This document shows positions 42,570-54,423 of a stretch of DNA of 64,000 nt, piece after piece. This DNA is from Lyophyllum atratum (Eukaryota; Basidiomycota; Agaricomycetes; Agaricales; Lyophyllaceae): contig JACGCN010000006.1 in NCBI GenBank assembly GCA_014905825.1, forward strand, positions 1,364,001 through 1,428,000, read 5' to 3'. Numbering within the stretch: position 1 is the first letter of the stretch; the number at the start of each line of letters is the position of its first letter. The position numbers were made by a program, and so were the translations under genes. Below the pieces are notes generated by a model that worked only from the letters and a program-made list of their open reading frames with translations, was not told the origin of the DNA and ran no database searches.

Positions 42570-44412
42570 ATGCAACGAAATCTCTCACGCGCGAAATGCC
42601 TAGTCAGAGATCATCCTTTCCGTTTCCGGCTGGCCTCCATTACTAGACAGATACAGCTTGAAGGTAACCTTCGAATTCGGGTGCGCTCATATAACGTAGG
42701 GCCATTTACCACCTTGAATACGACAGCTGCCCATTTGACCAGAAAGAATCCACCGCCGTTTGCCTTCGTCTTCGATATTGTATGAAGGACACTTTCTACG
42801 GACTACTTCACTCACAACCTGAATTATCGCGATGTGTGCAGGATGGTGTTCTCCTTCAAGGTAAGAGGGTTCTTCCCGCAGCAAAGCGTGCGCTGGCACT
42901 TTTAGAAGGCCACAATCCTCTCGGAATGTGCGTTGATCCATTCTATATAATTTATCGCGTCAACGGTCTGAATTGCTTATAGAAAGATACCGTATATTCT
43001 TGTGAGCGTTCACGATGGTCGTAAACTACTATATGTTTAATTTACTTTCCTAGCTGACGAACGGTGGTGGAGTTAGCGAATCTGAACGATGCAAGAAGCT
43101 CACAGAACAGTTGGGGTTCCAGGTGCATGGAATTCTTCTATTGATATCAAATCAAGGACTAACATACGTCAGATTAATCCCAGCCAATATGTTCAAGCTC
43201 ACACAATCCTCAAAACCCTGACGCACAAGTATTCGGACAAAGCTGTCTTGGTTCTGGGCGGGAAACTAGATTCAGCGCGTAAGGCCGCGGAAGAGTCAGC
43301 AAACCATACTTCTATCTGGTTGACCAAGCCAAATGAACTTTGATCAGGTATGGCTACAAGAATGCATATACCACAACCGATGTTCTGGCTTGGAACCCTT
43401 CGTGGGTACATGGCTTTATGTTCGGTCTTGCTCTTTTTTATCCCTAAATAACAGCGTGTGGCCTTTCCACGAAGCGTCGCCGGCGGAACTGAAGGTCGCT
43501 AAGGTACGCAACTCGTTCGCATACATAGACAAGGGACCAAATCCTGAAGGAGTTTACCGCCAGACTGTCGACTTCTCTCACACGCGAGTGTCTGCGGTTT
43601 TTGTGTTTCACGATCCCAGGAATTGGGCTTTGGATGGTAATATTTCCTACATTTCTCCCAGGCTTACACTGAACCCTTCTGCGCAGTCCAGGTACTTTGT
43701 GACGTTATCCAATCGAACGGTATCATTGGGGGTCCATACGTTCCTCCAGAGCAGCGATCGCAGAAGCCAGTAGATCTGATTTTCTGTAATCCGGACTTGC
43801 TTTGGCGGTCCGAATTTGAACGGCCTCGCCTAGGTCAGGGTGCTTTCAAGGAAGCGTTTCAGGCGGTGTACAAGGTATTTCTATATCCATCCACCGCTGG
43901 CGGAAAGTGACCTGGAAGCTAGGCATTGACAGGGTCGACTTACCCTTATGTTCAGTATGGGAAGCCTACTAGAGCAACTTACAAATTCGCAGAGACCGCT
44001 TTGACCAATCGTCTTGAAGAAATATATGGAGTTAGACACTCAGTACACCATGTGTAAGCATCATGTATAGTCCGTTGTCTGCGTCTAACCCTTTTCTGAA
44101 GGTATATGGTTGGAGGTGAGCGGCATGTTCACCTTGCCAACGTTAACTCATTGCAGCATTTCCCTTGGATTTGAAAGATAACCCAAAATCAGGTACAGCG
44201 CTGTCAACAATAAAAAGCAAAAACGCTGCACTGACTATAAGAATATAGACATTGCAGGAGCCATCGCCGCTGATTGGTATTCCATCCTTGTTGAAACCGG
44301 GGTTTTCGATCCACAGCAAGGTCCGCCGTCACCTCAGCCGACGCATGTAGCAGGGGATGTAGAAGCCGCGGTGAAATGGGCTATCGATAGAGAGTTAGCC
44401 AAAGGATTTTAG
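42570..44412 (+). CDS. HAD-superfamily protein, HDHD5/CECR5-like, mitochondrial
   Basis: Haloacid-dehalogenase-fold protein of the CECR5/HDHD5 family; the substrate is not established. Exon 1 (42570-42779) encodes a long basic leader without acidic residues at its start (MQRNLSRAKCLVRDHPFRFR), so mitochondrial import is likely, followed by the HAD motif I (FAFVFDIDGVLLQGKRVLP). Later exons give motif II (KIPYILLTNGGGVSESERC), SQYVQAHTILKTL, AVLVLGGKLDSARKAAEEYG, NPSVWPFHEASPAEL, VDLIFCNPDLLWRSEFERPR and YPYVQYGKPTRATYKFAETA, all typical of CECR5. The C-terminal part carries DIAGAIAADWYSILVETGVF. All junctions checked are phase-consistent. The stop is at 44410-44412. Confidence 0.9.
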
Positions 44413-44636
44413 TGTGGAGCCATAAATGCCGTACAAAGTTTGTGAAATCCGCGGTAATAATTCTTGTTTTCCGAGCCCTTGATGTGCGGTTAGGAATGCA
44501 TCAATGTAACATCAGCATTGAGAACTTTCCAAAAAGGGTGTGTCAACGACCCGGGGGTTGCGGACTTGAGGGGCAGGTGCTCGATTTGCATGTTGTCCGA
44601 TGGTCGACGGCTGAGGCTGACAGCCGCCTTACAATA

Positions 44637-47498
44637 ATGATACCTAGCCAAGCGGCTCCTCTTCCTTCCTATCAGTCATCCACCTCTGCGCCCACCATGT
44701 CGACCACGCAGAGAGTCCCCATCCCACCAACAGAAGATCAACCACTGGAGTTCAGAAAGAAGGATGGCTCTTTATCCAAGATGCGCAATCATAGGGGCAA
44801 CATTCCCATCCTTCCACAGACGAAGCTTTGTCCCCACTGTCCAGCCAAATTCACCCGCACGACACATTTAAATAGACACCTGCGTACCCGTGAGTTGCTC
44901 TGTTACTTGGTGAGAGGCCGGCGCTCATTATCTCCGTTGAAGATACGAATGAGAGGCTGCATCGTTGCGATGTGAGTTGACGAGCTTGTGTGTTCGGACA
45001 AGCCATGACCGCCCTCAATAGATTTGCGACTCGCAATTCACCCGCAGTGACCTACTTACTCGACACAAGAAGAGTTGCAGTGATCCGTGAGTCTAAGGCC
45101 CGCCGATTTCAAATACCATTTCGATCACTAACGGAAGCAAAAACTACGTGCAGTTCGAGCCGTACCCGTCGCAAATCATGCGCCTCGTGTATGGATTCCA
45201 AGATCAAATGCGACCGCCAATATCCTTGCTCTAAGTGTGCATCTCGGGGGAAGGAATGTGTGTTCAATGGTTCTGGGCGCAGGACCTCAATGGGAAGCTT
45301 GCTTGTGCAGCAAAAACCACCGCCAACGACGGCCTACACTGATTCGTCCTCCGAATCGTCTACTTCCCCTTCTACGAGGTTCGTATCGACCCCCGAAGCC
45401 ACCCCTCTGTACGACAATAGTACATTCCGGATCCAAGAGGCAGAGGAGTATCCGCAGACCTCCAACGAGGAAATATCTTCACATCTTGATCCGCTCAGTC
45501 GTTTCGGCTTCTTGAGCTCCAGTGTCTCCATGCCTTCGTTCTCTAAAGCTGAAACGTTCGCCATCGAGCAATTTCCTACGAGCGCTTCGGCAGAGGAGCT
45601 CTATCCATCAGCGAATCCTTCAGACGCAGACACGACCAATGACGCCGATGACCGCCTTGTTCCTGTCAACAGTCACTTATCCTCGGTCTATGTCAGCGAC
45701 ATGTTTGAGCCGTTCTTCAGCAATGTCTTTTCCCCATCCCCGTCTATGCCGTTCTCGGAAGACTTTAGCTGGGCGGGTTTGGCCTCAAGCTCGTCTAATA
45801 TCTTCCCTCTCGTTTCTCAAACCGCTTTACTGCAACCCCCGGCCATAGAAGGGTACGACAACGGCGAAAGTTTTGATTCGATGCAGGAAACCTTGCAAGC
45901 ATTCGCTTCTCCTCCTGCACGGCTTGCAATTAGCGATATTCGACATTGTTCCTCGAACGATATGGACCCACCGGAACCTGAGCTACAGCATTATCGTAGG
46001 TGACAATCTCTTTAGTAAATCCTCGAGCTCACTTAACTCCGCTTTGGTAGTTTACCTCTTTTTTTCTGCCTTCCTCTCCCAGATTCCCATCGTCCATGCC
46101 ACTACCTTCGGTTCAGATGAGAAGCCGCCCGTCCTGCTGGGCGCGATGCAAGCTTGTGGTGCACTCTTTGTCAAAACGCGCAAAGCAAGTATGTTCATCA
46201 CCAAAACATTAGCATCAGCTCGTGAGGCCCTTGTCCAGGAATTCGTAAGTTTGTTCACATCTTAGGTATTACTCACTTCACCAACTTCTTCATAAGGCGA
46301 AAAACCCGACGGATTCGTCAGATCAAATCCACCTCATCCTGGCCGTCGTTCTTCTGCAGACCATCGGGCTATTTCATCAACAACCCGACCAACGAGCATC
46401 ATCAAGTATTTACCATGGGATGCTTGTGATGGTATGCCCGCATTTACTTCTGAGAGGATTTAGATCGCTCATTTTCTAGTAGATGATCCGTCGAACTGGA
46501 ATGATTCCGAAGAATGCGTCCTGGGTTCCCAAGAACCTCACAGAGGCGCCGCTTGAACTATTGTGGCAGGAATGGGTGGGGAACGAAATGACAAAGCGGT
46601 ATGTCTGGTGTCTGTTTCGTTTGTTGCATGGCTAGGCACCTAAGTGCACATAACAGGGCAATATGGTGGTCATATCTGCATGACTGCTGCCATAGCATCT
46701 ACTTCGCGTTGCCATCATCCTACCATCCGAGCGAGATCGAACTGAATTTACCTTGCGAGGACGGTCTGTGGCGTGCCACCACGGCCACTGATTGGTTCAT
46801 GGCACTGCAAAAACCTTCGCCCTATGGATCGAACAAGTCGCGCCTCACCGGGCTTAGCATGCTCCAATGCCTGGGGTCGATGTCGGAGACACGGGTGCTC
46901 GATGCATATATGCCACTTAACCCGTTTGCCCACTTCATCCTCATTCACGCCATTTTGCGCCATCTGTTCGTTACCTGTGTAGAAGGCCGTCTACCGAGAG
47001 GGGTCGTACCAGGAGTCATAGACCGGAATGAAGTAGTCAGCCAAGAGATATATCGGCTCCAGTATGCCTTGCACAATTGGCTGCAGAATTGGCTCAATTC
47101 CCCAGAATTACCCAAAGTCGAAGACATCAATGAAGAACCTCCTTTCATTTACAATGGTCAGTTCCACTCTCTTACTCATGCAACCTGTACTTACCTTCCG
47201 ACACGCATCTTTAGCCCTGCCGTTTTATTGGCTTGGTCAGGTGTCCCTTTTAGCCTTCCAGGAGGCCCTACCCCCATTCGAGCAGGACTCCCCGAATAAT
47301 CTCAAGGTTGAGGTTAGATTTAGGCTGGTCAAACAGTGGTTGAGACACATCCGAGGCTTCTTGAAGAAGGGGGATCAAGCGCCAACATTATTCTGGGATG
47401 AGCTGATGAGGATACGTCTCCAGACATGGCAACAAGAGTTTGAAGGCGGAGAAGAAGATGATCAAGACGGACTGTTGGGATTTTTCCCTGAGCATTAG
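44637..47498 (+). CDS. Transcription factor with C2H2 fingers plus Zn2Cys6 cluster
   Basis: Nuclear DNA-binding regulator. After a short N-terminus come a C2H2 finger (CPHCPAKFTRTTHLNRHLRT plus the next His), a C2HC-like finger (CDICDSQFTRSDLLTRHKKS with final Cys), then a Zn2Cys6 cluster (SCASCMDSKIKCDRQYPCSK, ending SRGKECVF). Spacing in the cluster is C-x2-C-x6-C-x5-C-x2-C-x6-C. A Ser/Pro-rich acidic stretch precedes the fungal transcription-factor middle homology region (FGSDEKPPVLLGAMQACGAL, then VLLQTIGLFHQQ, RRTGMIPKNASW, WVGNEMTKRAIWWSYLHD, SSYHPSEIELNLPCED). The ORF ends DGLLGFFPEH. Two in-frame starts are possible, 44637 and 44697; the second has the better context (CACCATGTCG). Targets are unknown. 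Confidence 0.88.
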
Positions 47499-47717
47499 GT
47501 ACGCTATTCCAGCGGGAGAGGATCGATGATGATTTGACTGTGAAGATGTATATAATATACTTGCAACATTGTGTATCGTGGAAGGTTAATAAAATGCTGC
47601 TCGATAATGCAGAAGTTATGTAGTGGGATGGAGTGGGTCAGTCAGGGGTGAGATAAGTCAAGTGGGTCTAATTCGACACGCGCTTGATGGCGATCTCACC
47701 CTTGCAAAAGTTGGCGC

Positions 47718-48857
47718 ATGCTTCCTTCGCCCATTACATCTCAGAGACGAGGAACCTATCGTCGACATGCTGCCACTCACCGTAAACTCAACGTGCTCGC
47801 TTTCTTGTTCACCCGCGCACGCATAACCAACCTTGCCTTTCTCCTCCTTGCATTGGTTACTTTCGTGTCTCTGCTCTACAACTTGCACCACCTCTCTCTC
47901 GTGCGACTTCCAGAATGCATCAACTCCTCGGCCTTGCTGTCAACAATTTCGCGCGATTTAGAAGCTCGTCGTCTAAGCCACCTTATCATCGTCCCGGGAC
48001 ATGCAATTTGGAAGGGGACAAATCCTGAATCGAGGCTGCGCGAGGATCAATGGGTTCTCGAGCCCTATCAGAAAGGTGGAGGCCGCATCTCCGCCTTTTT
48101 TGCCCACATTCTTCGAGGGTAGACCTTTCATACCACCGCCTTTACTCCTGGTGCTGACGGTGTCCCAGGGCAGAGCTGGCTAAAGAGGATGAGAATGCAT
48201 TGCTGGTCTTCAGCGGGTGAGTTCTGCATGGCTCTCTTCCAATATACCTAACCCAATTCCAGAGGACAGACGCGATCAACATCCACTACAACGGAGGCAG
48301 AGTCTTATATGCGTCTAGCTGTAGCCGCGAACGTTTTTCAGACCGGATCGTCGCCGTTTAGACGGGCCACAACTGAGGATCACGCCCTCGACTCCTTCCA
48401 AAGCTTCCTCTTTTCGATTGCACGTTTTCAGGAATACACAGGAAGATACCCCACCAAGATCACGATAGTAGGATATGAGTTCAAACGCGCACGGTTCACA
48501 GACCTGCATCGCACAGCTCTTCGTTGGCCCATCGAGAGATTTCAATATATTGGTGTAGATCCTGATGCTGATCACCATTCTGCGGCTGAAGATGGCGAGG
48601 TAAGCTTTTGTTTGCCCCCTCCGTTCTAGGTTAAATGTCATGTTTAGAGACAAAATGGATATATCCCTTATTCTAAGGACTTATACGGCTGCCATTCTGT
48701 TCTGCTGTCTAAAAGGCGGCAGAGGAACCGATACGTCCGTTTCCATTCGTATTATCAATCCTCCCCAGAACTGCGTGGGCTATTTGACTGGTGCCCAGAC
48801 ACTCTTGAAGGTGAGGGCGACTTGTTCACGGCCGAACTTCCATGGGATCACATATAA
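47718..48857 (+). CDS. DUF218 (YdcF/SanA-like) membrane protein
   Basis: Starts MLPSPITSQRRGTYRR with a basic N-terminus and one membrane helix near residues 34-56 (TNLAFLLLALVTFVSLLYNL). The DUF218 domain follows: LSHLIIVPGHAIWKG, LLVFSGGQTRSTSTTTEAES, HALDSFQSFLFSIARF, YPTKITIVGYEFKRARFTDL and QYIGVDPDADH. The His in VPGHA and the GG in FSGGQTR are the usual landmarks. Exon 1 ends near 48119, exon 2 is about 48169-48216, and the last exon starts at 48650 and ends WDHI with TAA at 48855-48857. The biochemical role of fungal DUF218 proteins is not known; bacterial relatives act at the cell envelope. Confidence 0.85.
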
Positions 48858-49025
48858 TTACGTAGCCAAGTATGTATACGGCTTTCTGGATCTTGATACC
48901 CGCAGTTTTAGGCTCAAAATTTCCAATTTATATCTACTGTGCATGTACAGAACTAATACCGCCTTCATCTAAAGCATGGATTTAGTGATTAATTGCCGTG
49001 GCGTAAAGTAAAAAAAAGGAAAACA

Positions 49026-50886
49026 CTACCTGCGCTGAGGTGAACCATCTGGACTCCAGTGTGAGGCCATCCCTGGCGGCTGAAGCCCGTGGGGCTGTAT
49101 GTCTGGAACTTCCTCGTCATAGACACTGTACATGCTCTCGATGCTGTCTCTTCTGATTGTAATAGAAGGCGGTCGCGGCTTTCCGGTCCTTGAAAGTTTG
49201 TGGTTGGAATAGTCTGCGACTATCGTTTCTGTGGAGCTTTGAGACCCTGATCTGTTGTGGCCAGTAGTCTGGGTTGTCCTTTCAGGCCCACGCATTTCAT
49301 CGTCCGCTTGGTTGGGCAATTCTGTTGGATTGCGAAGAGTCCACTGACCGATCCTCATAGATTCTGCGGGTAGAATTCTACGTGTCGTCGTAAACAACAC
49401 TACGTTGACAAGTCCCGAGAGTAAGAAGATGGCTGCACTGGAAGGAGAAGATATAGTCGTTGATAGGAAAAGAAACACAGAGACTCACGTAAATATCGTG
49501 ACTTCAAACGGTACGTTGTGGCCAGCCCATGAAGCGAATCGTGATGTTGCTATTGGGAATACGAGGATAATGTATGCAATCTATTCCAAGAATGAACATG
49601 GACGAAACATCCAACGAGTAAAAAAGTTGTCTTGCCGGGTAACTTTCAAAGACGAATTAACATGATACAGACACGTCGGAAAGGACAACTTACAGCAGCA
49701 TCTGTTTCGCAATAAGCACCGCCTGGTCATCTGTGAATTTCCGACCCGGCCAACCATCTGACCCAGCTGCATTCGCTTTACGGAAGCGGATACGCCATCC
49801 ACTCCTGACGACGTTTCCTCTGAACCGCAGGAATATCAGGATATACAATATGAAGCTCATGAAAGCGGCCAAAAACATCTGGGTATGGGATTCAAGATGG
49901 ATATGTGACGAATCTTTCATTTCGACAGCTTACAAACAGATAGTCCAGCCTGGGCATTTAGGTGGTGCGTCAGCAGGAATGGGAGATGAATCCTAGAGGT
50001 TTGCGGCGTACGTGATCCGTTGAGTCGGGTAGTTGGGCGAGATCCAACACCAATAGCCCGACACACCAACTACGTCAAATCAAACCTGTTAGGTCTCAGT
50101 CTTAAGTATGAAAAGGACACCTACAAAAGGGACCCCGTCTTTCTGTGTTCAAAGTTGCAGGGCCAAGGATCACAAGAGCAGCAATTGCCGACCAGCCGCC
50201 AAGGAGCGTAATCCACAACACGAACGCTCGCGTCTTGAGCTCCAGAAAGAGAAGGCAGAACGTATGGACGGCGATGACCTGCGAAGCTGATATAACGCAA
50301 TGCATGAGGTACGGGGAATGGTTTGAGTGCTTACCAGCGTCCACACTGCTGTTCCGATGTCAGATGTTTGCTTTAGGACACCTGGAAGATACGGTCAGCT
50401 CGGCAGGGACAGCCTCTAGAGACTCGCAGACCTTGAAGGACACATGTTTCTCCAAAGTATACCCCCATTCTGTGGACCCATACTGTATTTATGATCGAGC
50501 CAATCGCTGGTCGTATAAGCTGCTGTTGCATAATTAAAGAAACAGTAAGATACCTTGTATGAAATCGCAGAGTAGAAGAGAAACAAAGTATGCAGCGACA
50601 TGTGTCCTTACGAACAGATGCTTATCGAATGATCCTCTGGTATTGAAAGCAGAGAGCTGCAAAACGATCAGAGAAATAATGTCAGACGTCAAGTAATTAC
50701 TCACAGCTATTGCCAATAAGAGCACGACGACCGCTAAAAGAGATATACAAGACACCACGACAAGGATCTATCGTTCGTTCAATACTTCTACCAGCTCGAT
50801 GTAGGCGGGGTGAAGGAATGTACCATGACACCTTGAACTTCCTGTCCCGTATACGGCACTGCCACGGATCCATTCAGTTGCTTCAT
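49026..50886 (-). CDS. Git3-like seven-helix receptor
   Basis: Predicted G-protein-coupled receptor of the fungal glucose/cAMP-receptor-like class. Exon 1 (50824-50886) encodes MKQLNGSVAVPY with an N-glycosylation site. Exon 2 (50705-50767) is helix 1 (ILVVVSCISLLAVVVLLLAI). Then come HVAAYFVSLLLCDFIQ, CVLQGVLKQTSDIGTAVWTL, VIAVHTFCLLFLELKTRAFV, GYWCWISPNYPTQR, LFMFLAAFMSFILYILIFLR, AYIILVFPIATSRFASW and IFLLSGLVNVVLFTTTRRIL. A Ser/Thr-rich cytosolic tail (about 130 residues) ends DGSPQRR. The intron after QMLLYP uses a GC donor (CCG|GCAAGA) and restores the expected helix 6 sequence LLYPIAYIILVFP. A G-alpha gene lies 13 kb away, but no functional link is shown. Confidence 0.85.
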
Positions 50887-51389
50887 CGTCGCGCAGCGAG
50901 ATATAGACTGGGGGAATATTCGGAAAGAGGACCAGCCTCAAACGACAGAAATGGGTAGTCTTCACGATCAACGTTGAAGGTTGAGTTTGCTCCGAGCCTC
51001 CATTCACTTCAAGTTTCTGTTACCCTTCAGTCCCGTGACACAGCTTTTCCGGAAATAACTTCGTCTCCTTGTAACAGTGTAACATCCTACCAGTTCTGCA
51101 CTGGTCTCCCAGGACACTGATGTTGTCTGTATTTTACACGTATGATCTGCGTACACAAGATGCATATCATGACAATTTTATTGTCGGCGTACAGTACAGT
51201 ATGTACAAACATAACAAAAAAACCATTAGTACCTATGCACATGGTGGGCCCCGAAATATAAAATGAATAATCTATATAATACATACAACTTGAGCTAGCT
51301 AGCAAACCGTCCTTTTGACCACCTGATAGCAATACAAGAAAGTATGGTTAGCAAATTGAAGGAATACGTCCGAGATTCGAATACCTGTG
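50887..51389. other. Intergenic region between two membrane-protein genes
   Basis: 503 bp holding the promoter of the Git3-like receptor and the 3' end of the next gene, both leftward. It is AT-rich near 51150-51300. No gene or named motif was found. Confidence 0.4.
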
Positions 51390-53410
51390 TCATCGATGCC
51401 TGGAGTGGATATCCTGGCTGTATCGTTCACTTCTCGAATAATTTTCGAGTTCAAAAGTTCTTAGTCTTCGATCCAGTTTGACCGTGTGTTCGATTCTGAC
51501 TTGAACTTCAAGGTCCTCGGGAGGCTCTGCTTGTCCTGGGTCGGTGCCCAGCTCAAAATCTGGGACCGTGAGGTCAAAGCCCCCGCCGCTCTTGGGTTCG
51601 AACTGTGACCTGATTGCACGGCTAATTTGACGGGCGGAATCGAGGTGCTGCGTGACGGTAATGGCTTCCTCGATGCTTTCGTTACGACGTTCGCGGGATG
51701 CGTCTACGAGGTTTTTCGAATAAGGCAGTCAGGTAAAACAAGCCTGGTGTACAGTGAAAGACGAACCATGTAAATGCATCAGCAACCGTTGAGACATAAT
51801 CCAGGATACAGTATATGCAAAGGATGCGCTGATAGATGAAATTGAGTGAGCATATGCAGAGGGCAGTCTCGAGCGACTTACGCGGCTGTCTTTACAAAGG
51901 AAATGCATTAGAGTGGCTGATAATATACAAGGATCCGTATGACCTACTTGAATATCCAGCCAGTTTCGGACCTTGAAGAGAATGAGGTTGACGACGTTGA
52001 CGGCTTCATGGGAGCAAACCATGAATTGGGTTCATGCGCCGATACGAAAGACTTTGCATACCCGCGAGCGCAACAAAGTAGCCAATGCCGTCATACAGCA
52101 TCCTGAAGGGTCATATTGTTCAAGCGGGATATCACACCATGCAAGAAAGGCTCTCACATCCGGGTCACCTTCGACATTCTGCAGGGTAGTTGTCAGTCTA
52201 CCTCAAGCATCAGGAAAAGACATCGAAAGCTCACAATGAATTGTTTGAGGTCATCTTATATTTCAGCAGGAAAAACACACATATGGCGGTGGTCACGAAG
52301 TCGTAGGCAAGCGTAATAGCGTAATAAGTATAAGCTCCCAGGTATTTGGGGTCGTTGAAAGCTCGGCAGCTGGCGGTTCAAATTTCAGTTGGCCACTTCA
52401 CGACAACGGTGACAGGAAAGTGACCCACTTGCCCTACTGATGGAAGGATGATGAGACGAGAAAACGAAGCAGCATTATAAGAGAGCTTACACGTTCTAGG
52501 GGTTCCGAATTGCCTGGACTATTGGGACCGCCCAACTTTGCTGGATCAACATACGTACGTCAGTAAACCTGTACGCCATTCCAGAGACTTTAGAAAATCA
52601 ATCACGTATTCGTTGGTAGAGTGTTGATATCCACTGCAGCTGTTGACATATCAGTATCGAATTTTCCTGCACGAGAAGCATGAAGCGCACTGACAATGCA
52701 TGCGATGCCATATGCGGCAAGAAGCAAATACGTGACTCTAGAAGATCTTCTCGACAGATTCCAGGCCCTTGGACAAGTTAATTACTCGAAAGACAGAGAT
52801 CGAAGGGTTCTTTCTACCTTACTCCCAAAATTGCTTGAGAAACCATCGCCTGGAGGACTGGAGGGATTATCAGCCCCGTGGTGCGGCTACTATCGAGCCG
52901 GATTACCTTTAAAAATAGGCGGCAAGAGAAAGAACGTAGCGCAGGTCCGGTATGTGAAACTGTTGTAGAAGAAACCGACCTGGAAAAAGTCATATGAAGA
53001 CAGAGCAAGTCGCACAGGAGAAAGGATACTAACATTGCTGATTACAAGCACTATGGTACTTATCGTGCTAGATGAACCGGTTTATTGGATGAAGCAGTGA
53101 TGATCACACATCTGAGGACTCACCGGATCAACACCAGGAGCACGAAGGATAGTCTAGAATGAGGATGTAAGTAAGTGCGCTGGGGATCATAGTTCGGAAT
53201 GACAGACGAGATCCGACGAGTCTTGTAATGCTCTCTATAGAATCGCCATACCGTGGGTAACGTCTCCAGATAGCTAAAGAGAATGGGCACTAGGTCGACG
53301 GCGCAAAAGACTTCAGAGAGGTGTATTCACTCATAGAGAGAAATCGCTATTGATGCGATCCGCAAATAAGCTGCTATCCTGTAGGCGACAGCCTCTAGTG
53401 CTTCTGACAT
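51390..53410 (-). CDS. DUF6533-like multi-pass membrane protein
   Basis: Starts MSEALEAVAYRIAAYLRIAS and continues after a 56-nt class intron into SIAISLYDYLETLPTVWRFY, which fits the DUF6533 pattern (LYDYLLTLDxEVxxIW). Later exons read LSFVLLVLIR, NVSILSPVRLALSSYDFFQV, FLLPPIFKAMVSQAILGVRV and TYLLLAAYGIACIVSALHAS, giving several hydrophobic helices. Close to the C-terminus come VNVVNLILFKVRNWLDIQV and SRLPSAYAHSISSISASFAY, then a hydrophilic tail (EEAITVTQHLDSARQISRAI) ending DIHSRHR at 51390. This receptor-like family is abundant in Agaricomycetes, and no ligand is known. The exons between about 52,030 and 52,640 are not fully resolved. Confidence 0.72.
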
Positions 53411-54423
53411 AGAAGTTGTTCGTCAGAACAACCCCAACCTGGGTACGGCGTGGAGATGAAGGTGAAGGAAGAGAGCCTTGCGCCGAGTATATCATTTGAA
53501 CGTGACGACAACGATTGATCAATCGTTAGCACGGCGCCCAGCTGACTCCAGTAGGCCATTTGGCGCAGAGATTCGCTGAAAGTAGGTACATGATGGCAGC
53601 TGTCGCATGTGCTGGAAAGCCCACTTTTCAAAATCGTGATTAACCATCAAGTGCTGCCAGTGCCAAATTGTTCTGCCATGATGTGACTGTACGCAGTCTG
53701 GTATCCATCTATGATCTATCGGGTCCAACGTTCAGCGACCCTGACCGGCACAAGCCAAAGCAAGACGTCTGAGACGCCTTCGGCCCTTACCTGCCCTGTG
53801 TCGGAGTTTACGCAACTGGAGTGATGTGTTGCATGTCTGGTGCGCAGTAATTCCGCCAATTAAGATCCGATTTGGCAGTCCTCGACAGAACACATAGAGA
53901 TCTCCTCGACCAACAAAACCACTCTCGAAGGTCATTGTTGATATAGCAACGGGGACCATACGATAATGGCTTTTAATCGGCAGGGATTTTCCGGCAAAGA
54001 ATGTATCACTCAGGTAAATCGATCGCGATGCCAGATTCAATCGATGAGAGCAGAGGTGGCTTAGGGTGGATTGTTGGAGTGACTTTGACTTTCAGCCTAG
54101 TAGATCTCAGGCACAGTCAGTTGAAGCTAAATGACGGAATGGCATAAATTTCACGCATGGTCGAACTGCCAATCAGTGTTTACATCCCACAGATATCTGT
54201 CAAACCGGTGACTTACTGGTGTCGTGGTCTAGGTGCACGATTATAGGTCAAGGAGAGTGGTCCACGCAGGGAAAGAATCAGCAAAGAGCATCCGACGACG
54301 ATTAGAGATTAGTTGCTACAACAGTACAACTGCGTAGCTGGATTATAAGTAGACTACGATTCAAAATATAGATGGGTAGATGGATAGATCGCCAGCGGAT
54401 CCATAGGAGCGGCAGGACGAACG
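53411..54423. other. Gene-poor stretch downstream of the truncated Zn2Cys6 factor
   Basis: About 1 kb where one would expect the missing C-terminal half of the neighbouring transcription factor. Short ORFs exist (for example minus 53732-54040), but none resembles the fungal transcription-factor domain or shows splice support. It may be decayed coding sequence. Confidence 0.4.

Noticed and set aside
50102..50344. Start of the Git3-like receptor at an internal non-ATG codon
   Set aside because: Splicing gives a complete upstream part starting MKQLNGSVAVPY with helix 1, so the internal frame start is not a gene start.
52360..52400. tRNA-like GGTTCAAATTT box
   Set aside because: The matching D-arm and acceptor stem are missing on both strands; other GGTTCGA-like hits in the window also fail to fold.
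53732..54040. 103-codon minus-strand frame as the missing part of the Zn2Cys6 factor
   Set aside because: It has no fungal transcription-factor motifs and no splice path from the upstream exon.
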